Assembly: GCA_965223405.1 (NCBI GenBank)
Contig: CBDCWO010000006.1
Location: forward strand, 5,890,001 to 5,954,000
Source of the DNA: CBDCWO01 sp965223405
Lineage (GTDB): Bacteria; Bacteroidota; Bacteroidia; Chitinophagales; Saprospiraceae
Reading direction: 5' to 3'
Length of the DNA stretch: 64,000 nt
In this document: piece by piece, positions 54,773 to 63,811 of the stretch
Layout: the number at the start of each line of letters is the position of its first letter
Position numbering within the stretch: position 1 is the first letter of the stretch
Notes under the pieces: generated by a model
What the model was told of the DNA's origin: nothing
Databases searched by the model: none
What the model saw: only the letters and a program-made list of their open reading frames with translations
Position numbers and translations under genes: made by a program

Positions 54773-56737
54773 TTAATCAATTCTACTTTGCTGCGGTAGA
54801 TAGATCACCCACCGTGCGCTATCACTTCGGTATCCTCGCACAAACCAAGGTATTAGTTCCAGATCCACTTTTTTGTGATCGAACAAGCCGGGTACTTTGA
54901 GTTTGTGGATCCCTTCTAAAAGGTCGGGATACCATTGCTCGGTAACACGGTCAGCAACCTCCTCGCCACTTATGAAGTCAACCATGGCCTTGTCAACCGG
55001 AAATGAAACGTCCACGTTTTCCAGGCAATAAACTAATGGCCCTTTGGCAAAGACGACCTTCCCGGAATCTGCTTTGACTTCCGGATGAGATTCAATTAGT
55101 CTAACGGGCATTTCCAGCTGAAGCTCAACATGATCGCCTGTCTTCCAATTACGGTCAATTTGGATATATTGGCCACTGTTCACTCTTTTTTCACTTTGAC
55201 CAGTCCAGGCGACGGTAGCCGTGTTACACCAATTTGGAATTCGCAATCGCAGATTAAACGGAGTCTCTTCTGTGCCGTTGAAAGTGACTGTGATCTTGCT
55301 ATCAAATGGGTATGCTGTCTTCACTGAGAGGTCAACTATTCTGCCATTTTTTAAGGCATGTCTAATTTTGGAGGAAGAATACAGATTTATATAAATGCCT
55401 GTTTCATCGAATGAAAACAGGTATTCTGGTAAGGCACCGAGAAAACGCCAACAATTAGTGATGCAGCATGAAGTCCTGTTAATTTCTGGTAACATACATC
55501 GCTTGTTGATGGGCCTAAATCCATGATCCGACTTCTCACTTAAATCTCCTGTCATATGCATAGGATTGTAATAAAATGTGCCTTTGCCATCTAGGGCAAC
55601 CGATCCCAAATAGTGATTATAAAGTGTCTTTTCAATAGCATCAAAATACTTACTTTGAGGATCGATGGCATGCATTCTCCAAGTAAACTGAATGTGAGCG
55701 ACAGCCGCACAGGTTTCTCCAAGATGACGATGATTGTGATCTTTTCGCTCGTGGGGCAGGTCATAAGGAATTTTGGAATAACTTTCTCCGTGGGAGCCGA
55801 CTGCACCGGTAACATAAGTACTGGTATTATTAATGTATTCCCAAAGATCAGCTAAATAAGCAACCATTTCTTTCCTCCCGGTCTCAAGATATAGTTCAGC
55901 CATTCCCGTCAGCAGATACCCTACCCGGACAGCGTGCGTTCCTCCCCCGGCAGTCACCTGGCTCATGGTCGGGCCCTCGACCTTACACAGTTCTTTGGTC
56001 AGTATTTCGGCAAACTCAAGGTACCGTTTCCGACCTGTCGCACGATAGAGCCGTACCAGGCCCAGCTCGTATTCAGAGTGTTCATATAAGGCGGTATTAT
56101 CAAAATACTTATTACCATGCTCATATTCACTGATCTGGTAATCAGCCCAGCGTGAGGCGGCCTCTAACAAACGGATGTCATTGGTGGCATGGTAATGGGC
56201 AACTGCCGCTTCATATAAGTGCCCGGCAATATAGAGGTCGTGTTTCACCTTGGGATCCCACCGAACTTTTTGATTTATCTGGGCATTAATATATCCATCT
56301 TCACCCTGGACCTGAATGATGAGATCGGTAATCCGGTCAATTTCATTCCTCAGTAACTGATCATTGGTTCGAAGGTATACATAACAGGCACCTTCCAACC
56401 ATTTGTACAAGTCACTGTCTGCAGCCAATCGATACTCAGGCGGCTCTCCTCCACTTGCCGCCGCTTCAAATCCTTTTGGAATAGGACTTTGTAATCCCAG
56501 CATAAGGCTTTCGAGATTGCGGTCGATCCTTTTTCCAAGATAACCGGAGATCACTGTATTTTGTAACGGTACCGGCTGTACTTTTGCCCTTGTTGATGGC
56601 CAATCTCCGATGCAGTATGGCACAGGTTTTACTTTAGCATTATTATCCACATTAGGGGAAGTACATTGCGATATAAATCCATTTCCAAACAAACAAAAGG
56701 CAATAGCCAGTATTATAAATGTTGGTTTTTTCAGCAT
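54773..56737 (-). CDS. GH127 beta-L-arabinofuranosidase, lipoprotein
   Basis: 654 residues; hydrophobic start and Cys25 in ISQCT (possible lipoprotein). Glu341 and Cys343 (GETCAAV) with Cys424 and Cys425 (TSCCITN) reproduce the zinc-binding Glu-Cys and Cys-Cys set of GH127, where the first Cys of the pair is the nucleophile. The order and spacing match the founding enzyme of the family. It hydrolyses beta-L-arabinofuranosides, or a related sugar in a sister family. Placed between a sulfatase (84 bases upstream) and the Asp-box protein, suggesting a mixed substrate. Confidence 0.9.
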   Translation of the reverse strand: MLKKPTFIILAIAFCLFGNGFISQCTSPNVDNNAKVKPVPYCIGDWPSTRAKVQPVPLQNTVISGYLGKRIDRNLESLMLGLQSPIPKGFEAAASGGEPPEYRLAADSDLYKWLEGACYVYLRTNDQLLRNEIDRITDLIIQVQGEDGYINAQINQKVRWDPKVKHDLYIAGHLYEAAVAHYHATNDIRLLEAASRWADYQISEYEHGNKYFDNTALYEHSEYELGLVRLYRATGRKRYLEFAEILTKELCKVEGPTMSQVTAGGGTHAVRVGYLLTGMAELYLETGRKEMVAYLADLWEYINNTSTYVTGAVGSHGESYSKIPYDLPHERKDHNHRHLGETCAAVAHIQFTWRMHAIDPQSKYFDAIEKTLYNHYLGSVALDGKGTFYYNPMHMTGDLSEKSDHGFRPINKRCMLPEINRTSCCITNCWRFLGALPEYLFSFDETGIYINLYSSSKIRHALKNGRIVDLSVKTAYPFDSKITVTFNGTEETPFNLRLRIPNWCNTATVAWTGQSEKRVNSGQYIQIDRNWKTGDHVELQLEMPVRLIESHPEVKADSGKVVFAKGPLVYCLENVDVSFPVDKAMVDFISGEEVADRVTEQWYPDLLEGIHKLKVPGLFDHKKVDLELIPWFVRGYRSDSARWVIYLPQQSRID

Positions 56738-56821
56738 ATGATATTTTTCTGCATTATAATAGGATTACAGAAATGGTTTTCGGTACGGGGATATAATTTG
56801 GTGAACCAGGTTTTGAAACAT

Positions 56822-58186
56822 TTACCTGATTACTTCCCTCTCTTTAATCGGATACCAACTTTCAATTTTCTTTTTCAATTGATTGACCTTTTCAGGATAC
56901 GCACTGGCCAAATTATTTTTTTCGAATGGATCATCCACAATTTTATATAATCTAACGGGTTCTGCCCTCACATAGTCATGGGTAAAATCGTAATTTCCAC
57001 CGCCTCCCTCAATGATTCCATCATACGATAGAATCAACTTCCAATCCTTTTCGATACACCACAAATAAGCTAATGACGCTTCCGGATTGTCCCGCTCAAT
57101 CATATTGTGCCCGTAAGATTCTCCAAATATTATGTTGCGTTTTATGGGTTTTTCTGATGTTAGTTCATCCCAAAGATCTAGTCCCGGTGTTTCCTCTTTC
57201 CATTCCACTCCGGCTGCTTCCAGTACCGTGGGAAACAGATCAATACTGGAGACCAATTCTTGTCGATGCGATGGTTTTAGTTTTCCGGGCCAAGAAAACA
57301 TGATTGGAGTTCTCACACCACCCTCCATGGGTGTTTGTTTACTACCTGCATCGAATCCTTTAGCATCTGCTTGTTGGATCCAGCCATTGTCACAGAGATA
57401 ATAAATCAAGGTATTTTGCCTCAACCCTTTATTTTCTAAAAAATCCACGAGTTGCCCACAGGTGATGTCTAGCCATTCGACCATGGCATAATACCTGGCG
57501 ATGTGCTCTGATTCGGTTTTAGATGCATATTTTACAAATAGACTATCCGGAGGATTATGAGGCCGATGAGGCAAAAATGGCGCATACCATATATAAAAAG
57601 GTTTGTTTACGGAAGTGGCATAATCAATGAAATTAAAAATGGAATCCATTCCTTCTCGACCAATGGTCAGACCTTTATCACCGTGGCGTGAACCTTCCGT
57701 CATTCCATGTGTAAACCCTCCCCTTTTATAGTCTCCTTCCCACCATTTTCCGGATTGATGAGATAGGTAACCATGCTTCGTCAAGATTCGGGGTAAACTT
57801 GGATTTTTATCAATATTTTCCAAAAGATCCTCCCGCGGATAGGCAGAATTGCTGTATCCTCCTTTGGGATCATTCCCGGTTATTTTATGTTGGTGTGGAT
57901 AAAGCCCGGTGGTCAGCGTCATCAGTGAAGGTCGGCAAATTGGAGCGGGCACATAGCCTCGGGTAAACACCACGCTTTGAGAGGCAAGTCTATCTAAATG
58001 TGGTGTTTCGATGATTTCATGACCCATAAAACCATAATCCCTCCATCCTTGATCATCGGAAAGAATAAGCACTATATTGGGTTTTTTAATACTGGGACCA
58101 TCCTCTTCCTGACTTTTGGTTTGGTTGCAATTGAGCAGGATCATTACAAGCATTGGTAGGAATAACAACTGTGTTGACTTTATCAT
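56822..58186 (-). CDS. Sulfatase-like protein with atypical CRPSL motif, lipoprotein
   Basis: 454 residues; hydrophobic start with LLNC (Cys20). SDDQ at 43-46. The place of the formylglycine motif reads CRPSL with Cys84: the last position is Leu88, where Arg is almost invariant. GLYPHQHKITGND and a late CDNGW segment follow. The other metal and histidine residues look present. Arg at that position helps bind the formylglycine and is used for recognition by the maturase, so either the enzyme is matured differently or its reaction is not sulfate hydrolysis. Related sequences with Leu exist in sulfatase-like families. Confidence 0.85.
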   Translation of the reverse strand: MIKSTQLLFLPMLVMILLNCNQTKSQEEDGPSIKKPNIVLILSDDQGWRDYGFMGHEIIETPHLDRLASQSVVFTRGYVPAPICRPSLMTLTTGLYPHQHKITGNDPKGGYSNSAYPREDLLENIDKNPSLPRILTKHGYLSHQSGKWWEGDYKRGGFTHGMTEGSRHGDKGLTIGREGMDSIFNFIDYATSVNKPFYIWYAPFLPHRPHNPPDSLFVKYASKTESEHIARYYAMVEWLDITCGQLVDFLENKGLRQNTLIYYLCDNGWIQQADAKGFDAGSKQTPMEGGVRTPIMFSWPGKLKPSHRQELVSSIDLFPTVLEAAGVEWKEETPGLDLWDELTSEKPIKRNIIFGESYGHNMIERDNPEASLAYLWCIEKDWKLILSYDGIIEGGGGNYDFTHDYVRAEPVRLYKIVDDPFEKNNLASAYPEKVNQLKKKIESWYPIKEREVIR

Positions 58187-58368
58187 TACTTTATTGTTTT
58201 GTCATTTGACTACTGCAATAGGCACTCCCCATTTAATACTAAGCATCAAACCGCTGGATATGGCCCATAATATTTTTTTCATAATTAAACTAATTGTCGG
58301 TCTAATCATCTCTTATCCGTATCCGTATAAGTGATCTGAGTGGTCAAGAAATATAACATTTGGTCCAT

Positions 58369-59661
58369 TTAGAAATCTAAACTCCAATTCCCTCTATAAG
58401 TATAATTTTGTAACTTATTTGCTGTACGATGGTTAAATTTTTCTTTTACAGGATCCCATTTCAGCGGTTTGCCAACTTGTTTGGCAATGACGGCCATATT
58501 GCATATGGTTGCAGAACGATGTCCTACTTCAGGATTACAAATTGGCTGCTTTCTGGACCTCATACAGTCTAACCAATTTTTTAAGTGGTTATCAGATTCA
58601 TCGACAAATCCATTTTTTTCCTTTAATTCTACTCCCTTCAATTCATCACAGGTTTTAATCCACCATCGTCCTGCAGCTACCCATCCCTCGGTCCCTTCAA
58701 AAAGTACAGACATACCACCCATTCCAAAATCTTCTTTCCGCATAACCACGCCATTGGCATAGATATAAGTGAGTGCCTCCGTGTCTCCGAAGCCGGCAGG
58801 CATTACTTCCACCGGGCCGGAAGAGTCCATATCTAACCCCCACTGAGCAATATCGAACATATGTGCTCCAAGGTCGCATATTCCACCACCTCCCCACTCT
58901 TTATAGGCTCGCCATGCAGGAAATTTGCGGACTGAAACATCAGGAAGCAACATTTCGTTGTAATCATAGTATTTCGATGGTCCCATCCACATGTCCCAAT
59001 CCATATATTCCGGAGGTTGAGTAGTATTCTCCTTGAAAGGGATAGGATACTTAGGACTGCTTCTCTCCTTAATCGATTTAACCTCACCAATGTATCCGTT
59101 GCGGACATAGTTTACCGCATCCCTAAATGCTTTGTGAGAACGTTGCTGACTTCCGACCTGAACAATTCGTCCATATTTCGTCGCTACATCAATCACCCGA
59201 CGGCCTTCACTGATGGTGTGAGTCACAGGCTTCTCGCAATAAACGTCTTTACCCATTTTTATGGCCAAAATGGTCTGTATCGCATGCCAGTGATCCGGAG
59301 TGGCCACAATTACACCATCAATATCCTTGCGATCTAGCAATTCCCGAAAATCTTTATATGAAGCACAGGCTTTTTCGTTTGGTCCGTAAAACGAGTTTAC
59401 CATGTTTACAGCTTTTGCGATCCTTTTATCATCGATATCCGACACCGCCAAGATTTTAACTCCGGGTAAATCATTGAATTGCTCAATAAGCTTTCGTCCA
59501 CGCATACCCAATCCGATAAAACCCAGATTAATCATGTCATTAGGACTCACCGTGCCAATCGGATTAAGCATCCTGTTTGTGCAATCAGGAAAGATTGTAA
59601 CTCCTGCCAAACCTGCTGCTGTCAGGAGGGATGATTTTTTGACAAAGTTTCTTCTCTTCAT
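58369..59661 (-). CDS. Tat-exported Gfo/Idh/MocA oxidoreductase
   Basis: 430 residues. Twin-arginine at 3-4 (MKRRNFVKKSS) and hydrophobic segment suggest Tat export. Rossmann motif GLGMRGRK (50-57), DHWHAI (123-128) and EKPVTHTI (143-150) with the usual Lys144-Pro145. A late GAHMFDIAQWG segment matches. It resembles GH109-type or NAD-dependent oxidoreductases, with bound NAD recycled in place. Two such genes stand side by side (this and 59752), so they may act on different sugars or as partners. Lies 182 bases before the atypical sulfatase in transcription order. Confidence 0.88.
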   Translation of the reverse strand: MKRRNFVKKSSLLTAAGLAGVTIFPDCTNRMLNPIGTVSPNDMINLGFIGLGMRGRKLIEQFNDLPGVKILAVSDIDDKRIAKAVNMVNSFYGPNEKACASYKDFRELLDRKDIDGVIVATPDHWHAIQTILAIKMGKDVYCEKPVTHTISEGRRVIDVATKYGRIVQVGSQQRSHKAFRDAVNYVRNGYIGEVKSIKERSSPKYPIPFKENTTQPPEYMDWDMWMGPSKYYDYNEMLLPDVSVRKFPAWRAYKEWGGGGICDLGAHMFDIAQWGLDMDSSGPVEVMPAGFGDTEALTYIYANGVVMRKEDFGMGGMSVLFEGTEGWVAAGRWWIKTCDELKGVELKEKNGFVDESDNHLKNWLDCMRSRKQPICNPEVGHRSATICNMAVIAKQVGKPLKWDPVKEKFNHRTANKLQNYTYRGNWSLDF

Positions 59662-59751
59662 GGCGCTTGATATGGATTACAAATTCTGATTAAATTCATT
59701 ATCCTTTAACATAGCAAAAATAATCCATCAATTGCTCATTTGCATTCAAGT

Positions 59752-61179
59752 TCATACCACTTTTGGAATCACAAAAGGAGTACGGTATTCACGTGTTAGC
59801 ATTTGATCAGCCTCGGGATCATTCTTGAACCTCATTTTGATGGGATCAAAGTTTAAGGTTCTTCCCAAACGGTAGGCTATATTACCAAGATGTATCAATG
59901 CACAAGTATAAAATCCTTCTTTAATGTCACCTTTAGCTAATTTTGGATCGTTAGTTCGTATGGCATTAATAAAGTTCTGGTAATGGTTGCCAAGCCCACT
60001 TCCGGAAGCTGTTGGCGTACGCTCTTTGCCCTCATAAACCTGCCATTCGTTTACGGTTTTACTCATGAATCCTTTAGAACCCCAAAAAAGATTACCTATC
60101 TCATTTGCTGAACTGGTCATATAGTTATTATTAGTTTCTACCACTCTTTTATTTGCCAGCTCACGATTAGTAATCCAATGTCTCACTTCAAACTGTAGTA
60201 TTTTCTTTTTATCATCACCACCTTGTGGATTTGGAAATTCAAAAGTTGTAAATTGATTATTCGGCGTATTTTGCGCATCGTCAAAAACAAAGTGACCACC
60301 AGTTGAATTGATTTTGGTTGGCAATTGGACTCCAAGTCCCCAACGGGCAATATCCATTTCATGAACACCTTGGTTTCCCATATCACCATTGCCATAGAGC
60401 CAGTTCCAGTGCCAGTTATAATGAAATCGGTTTCGGTTAAAAGGGAGTTTGGGTGCAGGACCTTGCCAAAGATTGTAATCTACTTGCGACAAATATTTTT
60501 TCGTATATGGCGTAACATAATTTTTACTTCCAATTGTAAATGCAAACTGCTCCCCTTTTTTCATCGGTCCGTCCGGATAGTTGCCAATAGAATCGCGCCA
60601 TTTATAACAAGTACCCTTTGCCATATATACTTCTCCCATTTTGCCTGAATGCAGATAATCGGCCATCGTAAGGGCACATGGGTTGCTGCGCTGTTCGGCA
60701 CCATCCTGGATAATCACATCGTATTTCTCAGCGGCCTCCAGCAATTTGATACCCTCATAAATGTTATGACAACAAGGTTTTTCCACAGAGACATGTTTTC
60801 CTGCCTGTACCGCCCATATGGCAGCCAAGGCATGCCAGTGATTGGGAGTGGTGATAGATACGGCATCTATATCGTTGTCTTCATACATTCTTCGCAGATC
60901 GACATAACTCTTAGGTTCTTTCAGGTCTTTGTCAGTATAGTGTTTTTTTATACGTTCTTCAAATAAATTAGCGTCCACATCACAAAGGGCGATTACTTCT
61001 ACGTTCTCAAGTGCTTGATATTCCTGTATATGAGCCTGACCCATTCCCCTGATCCCAATTTGTGCAACCTGCACTCTATCATTTGCTCCTTTCCAGCGAC
61101 TACCGGTCAGGATAGTTGGTACTGTGGTTATGGTCAATCCACCTGCCGCAGTGGTTTTGATAAATTTTCTACGTTTCAT
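59752..61179 (-). CDS. Tat-exported Gfo/Idh/MocA oxidoreductase
   Basis: 475 residues. Twin-arginine at 3-4 (MKRRKFIKTT) with hydrophobic stretch. Rossmann IGIRGMGQAH (41-50), NHWHAL (113-118), EKPCCHN (133-139) with Lys134-Pro135. The extra Cys-Cys after EKP and the GVHEMDIARWG segment place it in a sub-group distinct from its neighbour. It starts 46 bases after the metallophosphoesterase stop. Probably an NAD-dependent sugar oxidoreductase or glycosidase-like enzyme; substrate not known. Confidence 0.88.
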   Translation of the reverse strand: MKRRKFIKTTAAGGLTITTVPTILTGSRWKGANDRVQVAQIGIRGMGQAHIQEYQALENVEVIALCDVDANLFEERIKKHYTDKDLKEPKSYVDLRRMYEDNDIDAVSITTPNHWHALAAIWAVQAGKHVSVEKPCCHNIYEGIKLLEAAEKYDVIIQDGAEQRSNPCALTMADYLHSGKMGEVYMAKGTCYKWRDSIGNYPDGPMKKGEQFAFTIGSKNYVTPYTKKYLSQVDYNLWQGPAPKLPFNRNRFHYNWHWNWLYGNGDMGNQGVHEMDIARWGLGVQLPTKINSTGGHFVFDDAQNTPNNQFTTFEFPNPQGGDDKKKILQFEVRHWITNRELANKRVVETNNNYMTSSANEIGNLFWGSKGFMSKTVNEWQVYEGKERTPTASGSGLGNHYQNFINAIRTNDPKLAKGDIKEGFYTCALIHLGNIAYRLGRTLNFDPIKMRFKNDPEADQMLTREYRTPFVIPKVV

Positions 61180-61225
61180 AATACTATATATTTGACTTTG
61201 TTCCTCCTTACTATCAATTTATGGA

Positions 61226-62299
61226 TCAATCCAATTCAAAGCTAAACTCGTTGAAAGCTTCAGTATTCCAGGCTAAATGCCATGTACTTGGAGAAATCGC
61301 AAAGAAAGGTGAGAAAGTACGTACTTTGACTGTTTTCCCATCCGGCAGAAACTCCAAAATTCGCAGCCAACCGTCTCCACCATTTCCATGCCATCCTCCT
61401 CCCATAGCCTGCGCATTAAATGTCATCTGGTTCACTTTTCTACCGCCGGCATTATGATCCGCTCTGAATCCGACATGTGCCTTAAAGTCATTGGCTCCTC
61501 CGATATGTCCTGAAAATACAAGCTGAATGTTGGGGGACTTTTTTACTAACTTCTCCCAAATGGCTTTCCCATAATTTCCATCAGTGATTGGATAATTCTC
61601 TTTTTCAATATGTTCATTTTGCGCATTTAGATAGGAATGAGTCAACACCACACCGGTATGATCCAAATAAATTGGATTTTTAACTATTCCAAATGCCCAC
61701 TCCAAAATCTCATCACGAGGTGCAAATTCTAAATTGACAAACAGAAATTTCCTTTGATGAGGTGACACAAATTCGTACACGGCGTTCTCAAGAGTAGGTA
61801 TCCTCTCATAGTTTTTGCCAACAGCTTTCAAAAATTTAAAGCTTACTGAATTCCTTGCAGCTGGGAAATAACGATCATATTCGGATTTTCTATGTTCAAT
61901 ATTCTTATAGCCAAAGTCATGGTTTCCCGCAGCCAAAATATAGGGTACCTTTCCATCCAATCGCTCAAAGGCCCTTGAAACCGCCTTCCATTGATTCGCG
62001 CTCGGTTGATTTCCATTGATGTGATCAGACACTACCATTTGATTTTGCTCAACCAGATCACCGGTACATAGGACCATTTTAATATTAAGAGACTCTATGT
62101 TTTCACTGATCCAACCTGTCATTATTTCCAGAATGCCTTGATTCCTGGCAAATTTCACATATGATTGAGGATCGGGCATCAGAATCAAAGTCCAGGAATC
62201 CGGATTGGAAAGCTTCGGAACCTGAATGGATTCCTGAGCCCAGGTCGACTTGGTTGATAGAATTAATACTACCAACACTTTTAGATAAAATCCTCTCAT
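61226..62299 (-). CDS. Secreted calcineurin-like metallophosphoesterase
   Basis: 357 residues with a signal peptide ending near TWAQ. Metal motifs are all visible: MPDPQ (Asp43), TGDLVE (79-84), GNHDF (125-129), a His in LTHSY and GHIGG. These define the metallophosphoesterase fold. It probably cleaves phosphomonoesters or diesters in the periplasm. It follows the sulfatase at 62359 by 59 bases. Whether it acts on a phosphorylated glycan is unknown. Confidence 0.88.
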   Translation of the reverse strand: MRGFYLKVLVVLILSTKSTWAQESIQVPKLSNPDSWTLILMPDPQSYVKFARNQGILEIMTGWISENIESLNIKMVLCTGDLVEQNQMVVSDHINGNQPSANQWKAVSRAFERLDGKVPYILAAGNHDFGYKNIEHRKSEYDRYFPAARNSVSFKFLKAVGKNYERIPTLENAVYEFVSPHQRKFLFVNLEFAPRDEILEWAFGIVKNPIYLDHTGVVLTHSYLNAQNEHIEKENYPITDGNYGKAIWEKLVKKSPNIQLVFSGHIGGANDFKAHVGFRADHNAGGRKVNQMTFNAQAMGGGWHGNGGDGWLRILEFLPDGKTVKVRTFSPFFAISPSTWHLAWNTEAFNEFSFELD

Positions 62300-62358
62300 T
62301 TAGTTATAGATTTCAAGTTTTGAAATTACTGGTTTTACCTATTCTCTACATATTTTTT

Positions 62359-63717
62359 CTATTCTACATCATGTGGTAACGCGCTGTTATCCTTTTTTTC
62401 CTGCTCACCCAAGGCCTTGAGCATTTCATTGACACGTAATCCTTGGTCAGAAGCAAGATCGAGCTTTTCAAAGGGATCCTTTGAAAGATCAAATAGCTCA
62501 ATTTTATTTTCTTCCTTATTTCGATGTACTACCAGCTTCCAGTCTCCTTGTCGAAGTGCAGCTGAGTTTCTGTTTACCCCTTGCCAATAAAATTCCCGAT
62601 CGGTCAGTAACCCAGTGTCTTCTTTTTTTAACAATGGCCAAATATTTACACCATCCCAGTTGATGCTTTCTATTTCCGAAATGCCCAAGAAGTGGCAAAT
62701 CGTAGGCATCCAGTCAATCACATGTAGGGGAATGGTCAATTTGTCCGGTGCAAGCACTCCTGACCAATTGATAAAAGCCGGCACTCTGATTCCACCTTCA
62801 TACAGCTGAGTTTTCCAACCTCTTAAGGGGTGATTCAAACCTTTTATGGGGGAATTGGCCTTTCCCTCCGGATAATTGAGACTTCCATCACCATTGGTAC
62901 CTCCGTTATCCGAAAAAAACACAATGACTGTATTATCAAGCTGACCTGTACGCTCAAGAGCAGAAATCATTCTACCTATTGTAGAATCCATATGTCGCAC
63001 ACAAGCTGCGTATTGCCGGCGACCAGGCTCAATATGAGAAACACTATCCAACCAAGCCGGTGGTTCATCAAAAGGGTCATGAACTGCTGTAAACGGCACA
63101 TAAAGAAAGAAAGGGTGCTTAGACTCAGTTTCTATAAACTTTACTGCTTCGTTCCCAATCAAGTCAGTTACATGGCCGACTTCGCTGATCAGTGTATCAT
63201 TTCGATGCCAGGTTTTTAAATAGGGCTCAAATTTGTATTGATGGTTGTAAGGATGTACTCCTCCAGCGAGAGAACCATAAGAAATATCAAATCCAAATTT
63301 CCGAGGGCCCCACTCCGGTAGGGAACCCAGATGCCATTTACCGGTTATACCAGTACGATATCCGGCTGATTTAAGCACACGTGCCAAGGTATGAGTCTTC
63401 CATGGTAATACCCGTTCGTTGCTTGGTTTGGTATTTCCATATCGACTCCAATAGCGACCGGTGAGTAATGCAGCACGTGTTGGGGTACACATGGGCGCTA
63501 CATAATGTTGATCCAAAATAATTCCCTGATTTGCCAGCTGGTCAATATGCGGTGTACCAATCGGAGAACCATGGAATCCTACATCGGCCCATCCCAAATC
63601 ATCGGCTACGATTAGGAGAATATTCGGTTTTCTTTTTGCGGTGTCGGCTCTATGGGTATTAATTGGATCACATCCTGCATACGCAATCAGAATTAATACG
63701 GTGATCAAAGGTTTCAT
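62359..63717 (-). CDS. Type I sulfatase (S1), lipoprotein
   Basis: 452 residues; short signal with YAGC (Cys16), a lipobox. ADD at 38-40. Formylglycine motif CTPTR with Cys77, followed by LLTGRYWSR. GKWHLG and SDNGGTN are present. It resembles the sulfatase at 1708 in motif and length. First gene of the minus-strand run visible here, 94 bases after the partial hydrolase. Confidence 0.92.
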   Translation of the reverse strand: MKPLITVLILIAYAGCDPINTHRADTAKRKPNILLIVADDLGWADVGFHGSPIGTPHIDQLANQGIILDQHYVAPMCTPTRAALLTGRYWSRYGNTKPSNERVLPWKTHTLARVLKSAGYRTGITGKWHLGSLPEWGPRKFGFDISYGSLAGGVHPYNHQYKFEPYLKTWHRNDTLISEVGHVTDLIGNEAVKFIETESKHPFFLYVPFTAVHDPFDEPPAWLDSVSHIEPGRRQYAACVRHMDSTIGRMISALERTGQLDNTVIVFFSDNGGTNGDGSLNYPEGKANSPIKGLNHPLRGWKTQLYEGGIRVPAFINWSGVLAPDKLTIPLHVIDWMPTICHFLGISEIESINWDGVNIWPLLKKEDTGLLTDREFYWQGVNRNSAALRQGDWKLVVHRNKEENKIELFDLSKDPFEKLDLASDQGLRVNEMLKALGEQEKKDNSALPHDVE

Positions 63718-63811
63718 TTCATCAAATTACTTAAAGTATTATATTTTCTGGTTCAAAACACCACTCGATTTCAATTACTTTATCTGCGATCTGATCCATT
63801 AGGATTTTCCT

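Noticed and set aside
62830..63219. 129-codon plus-strand ORF.
   Set aside because: Antisense to a clear sulfatase, no domain.
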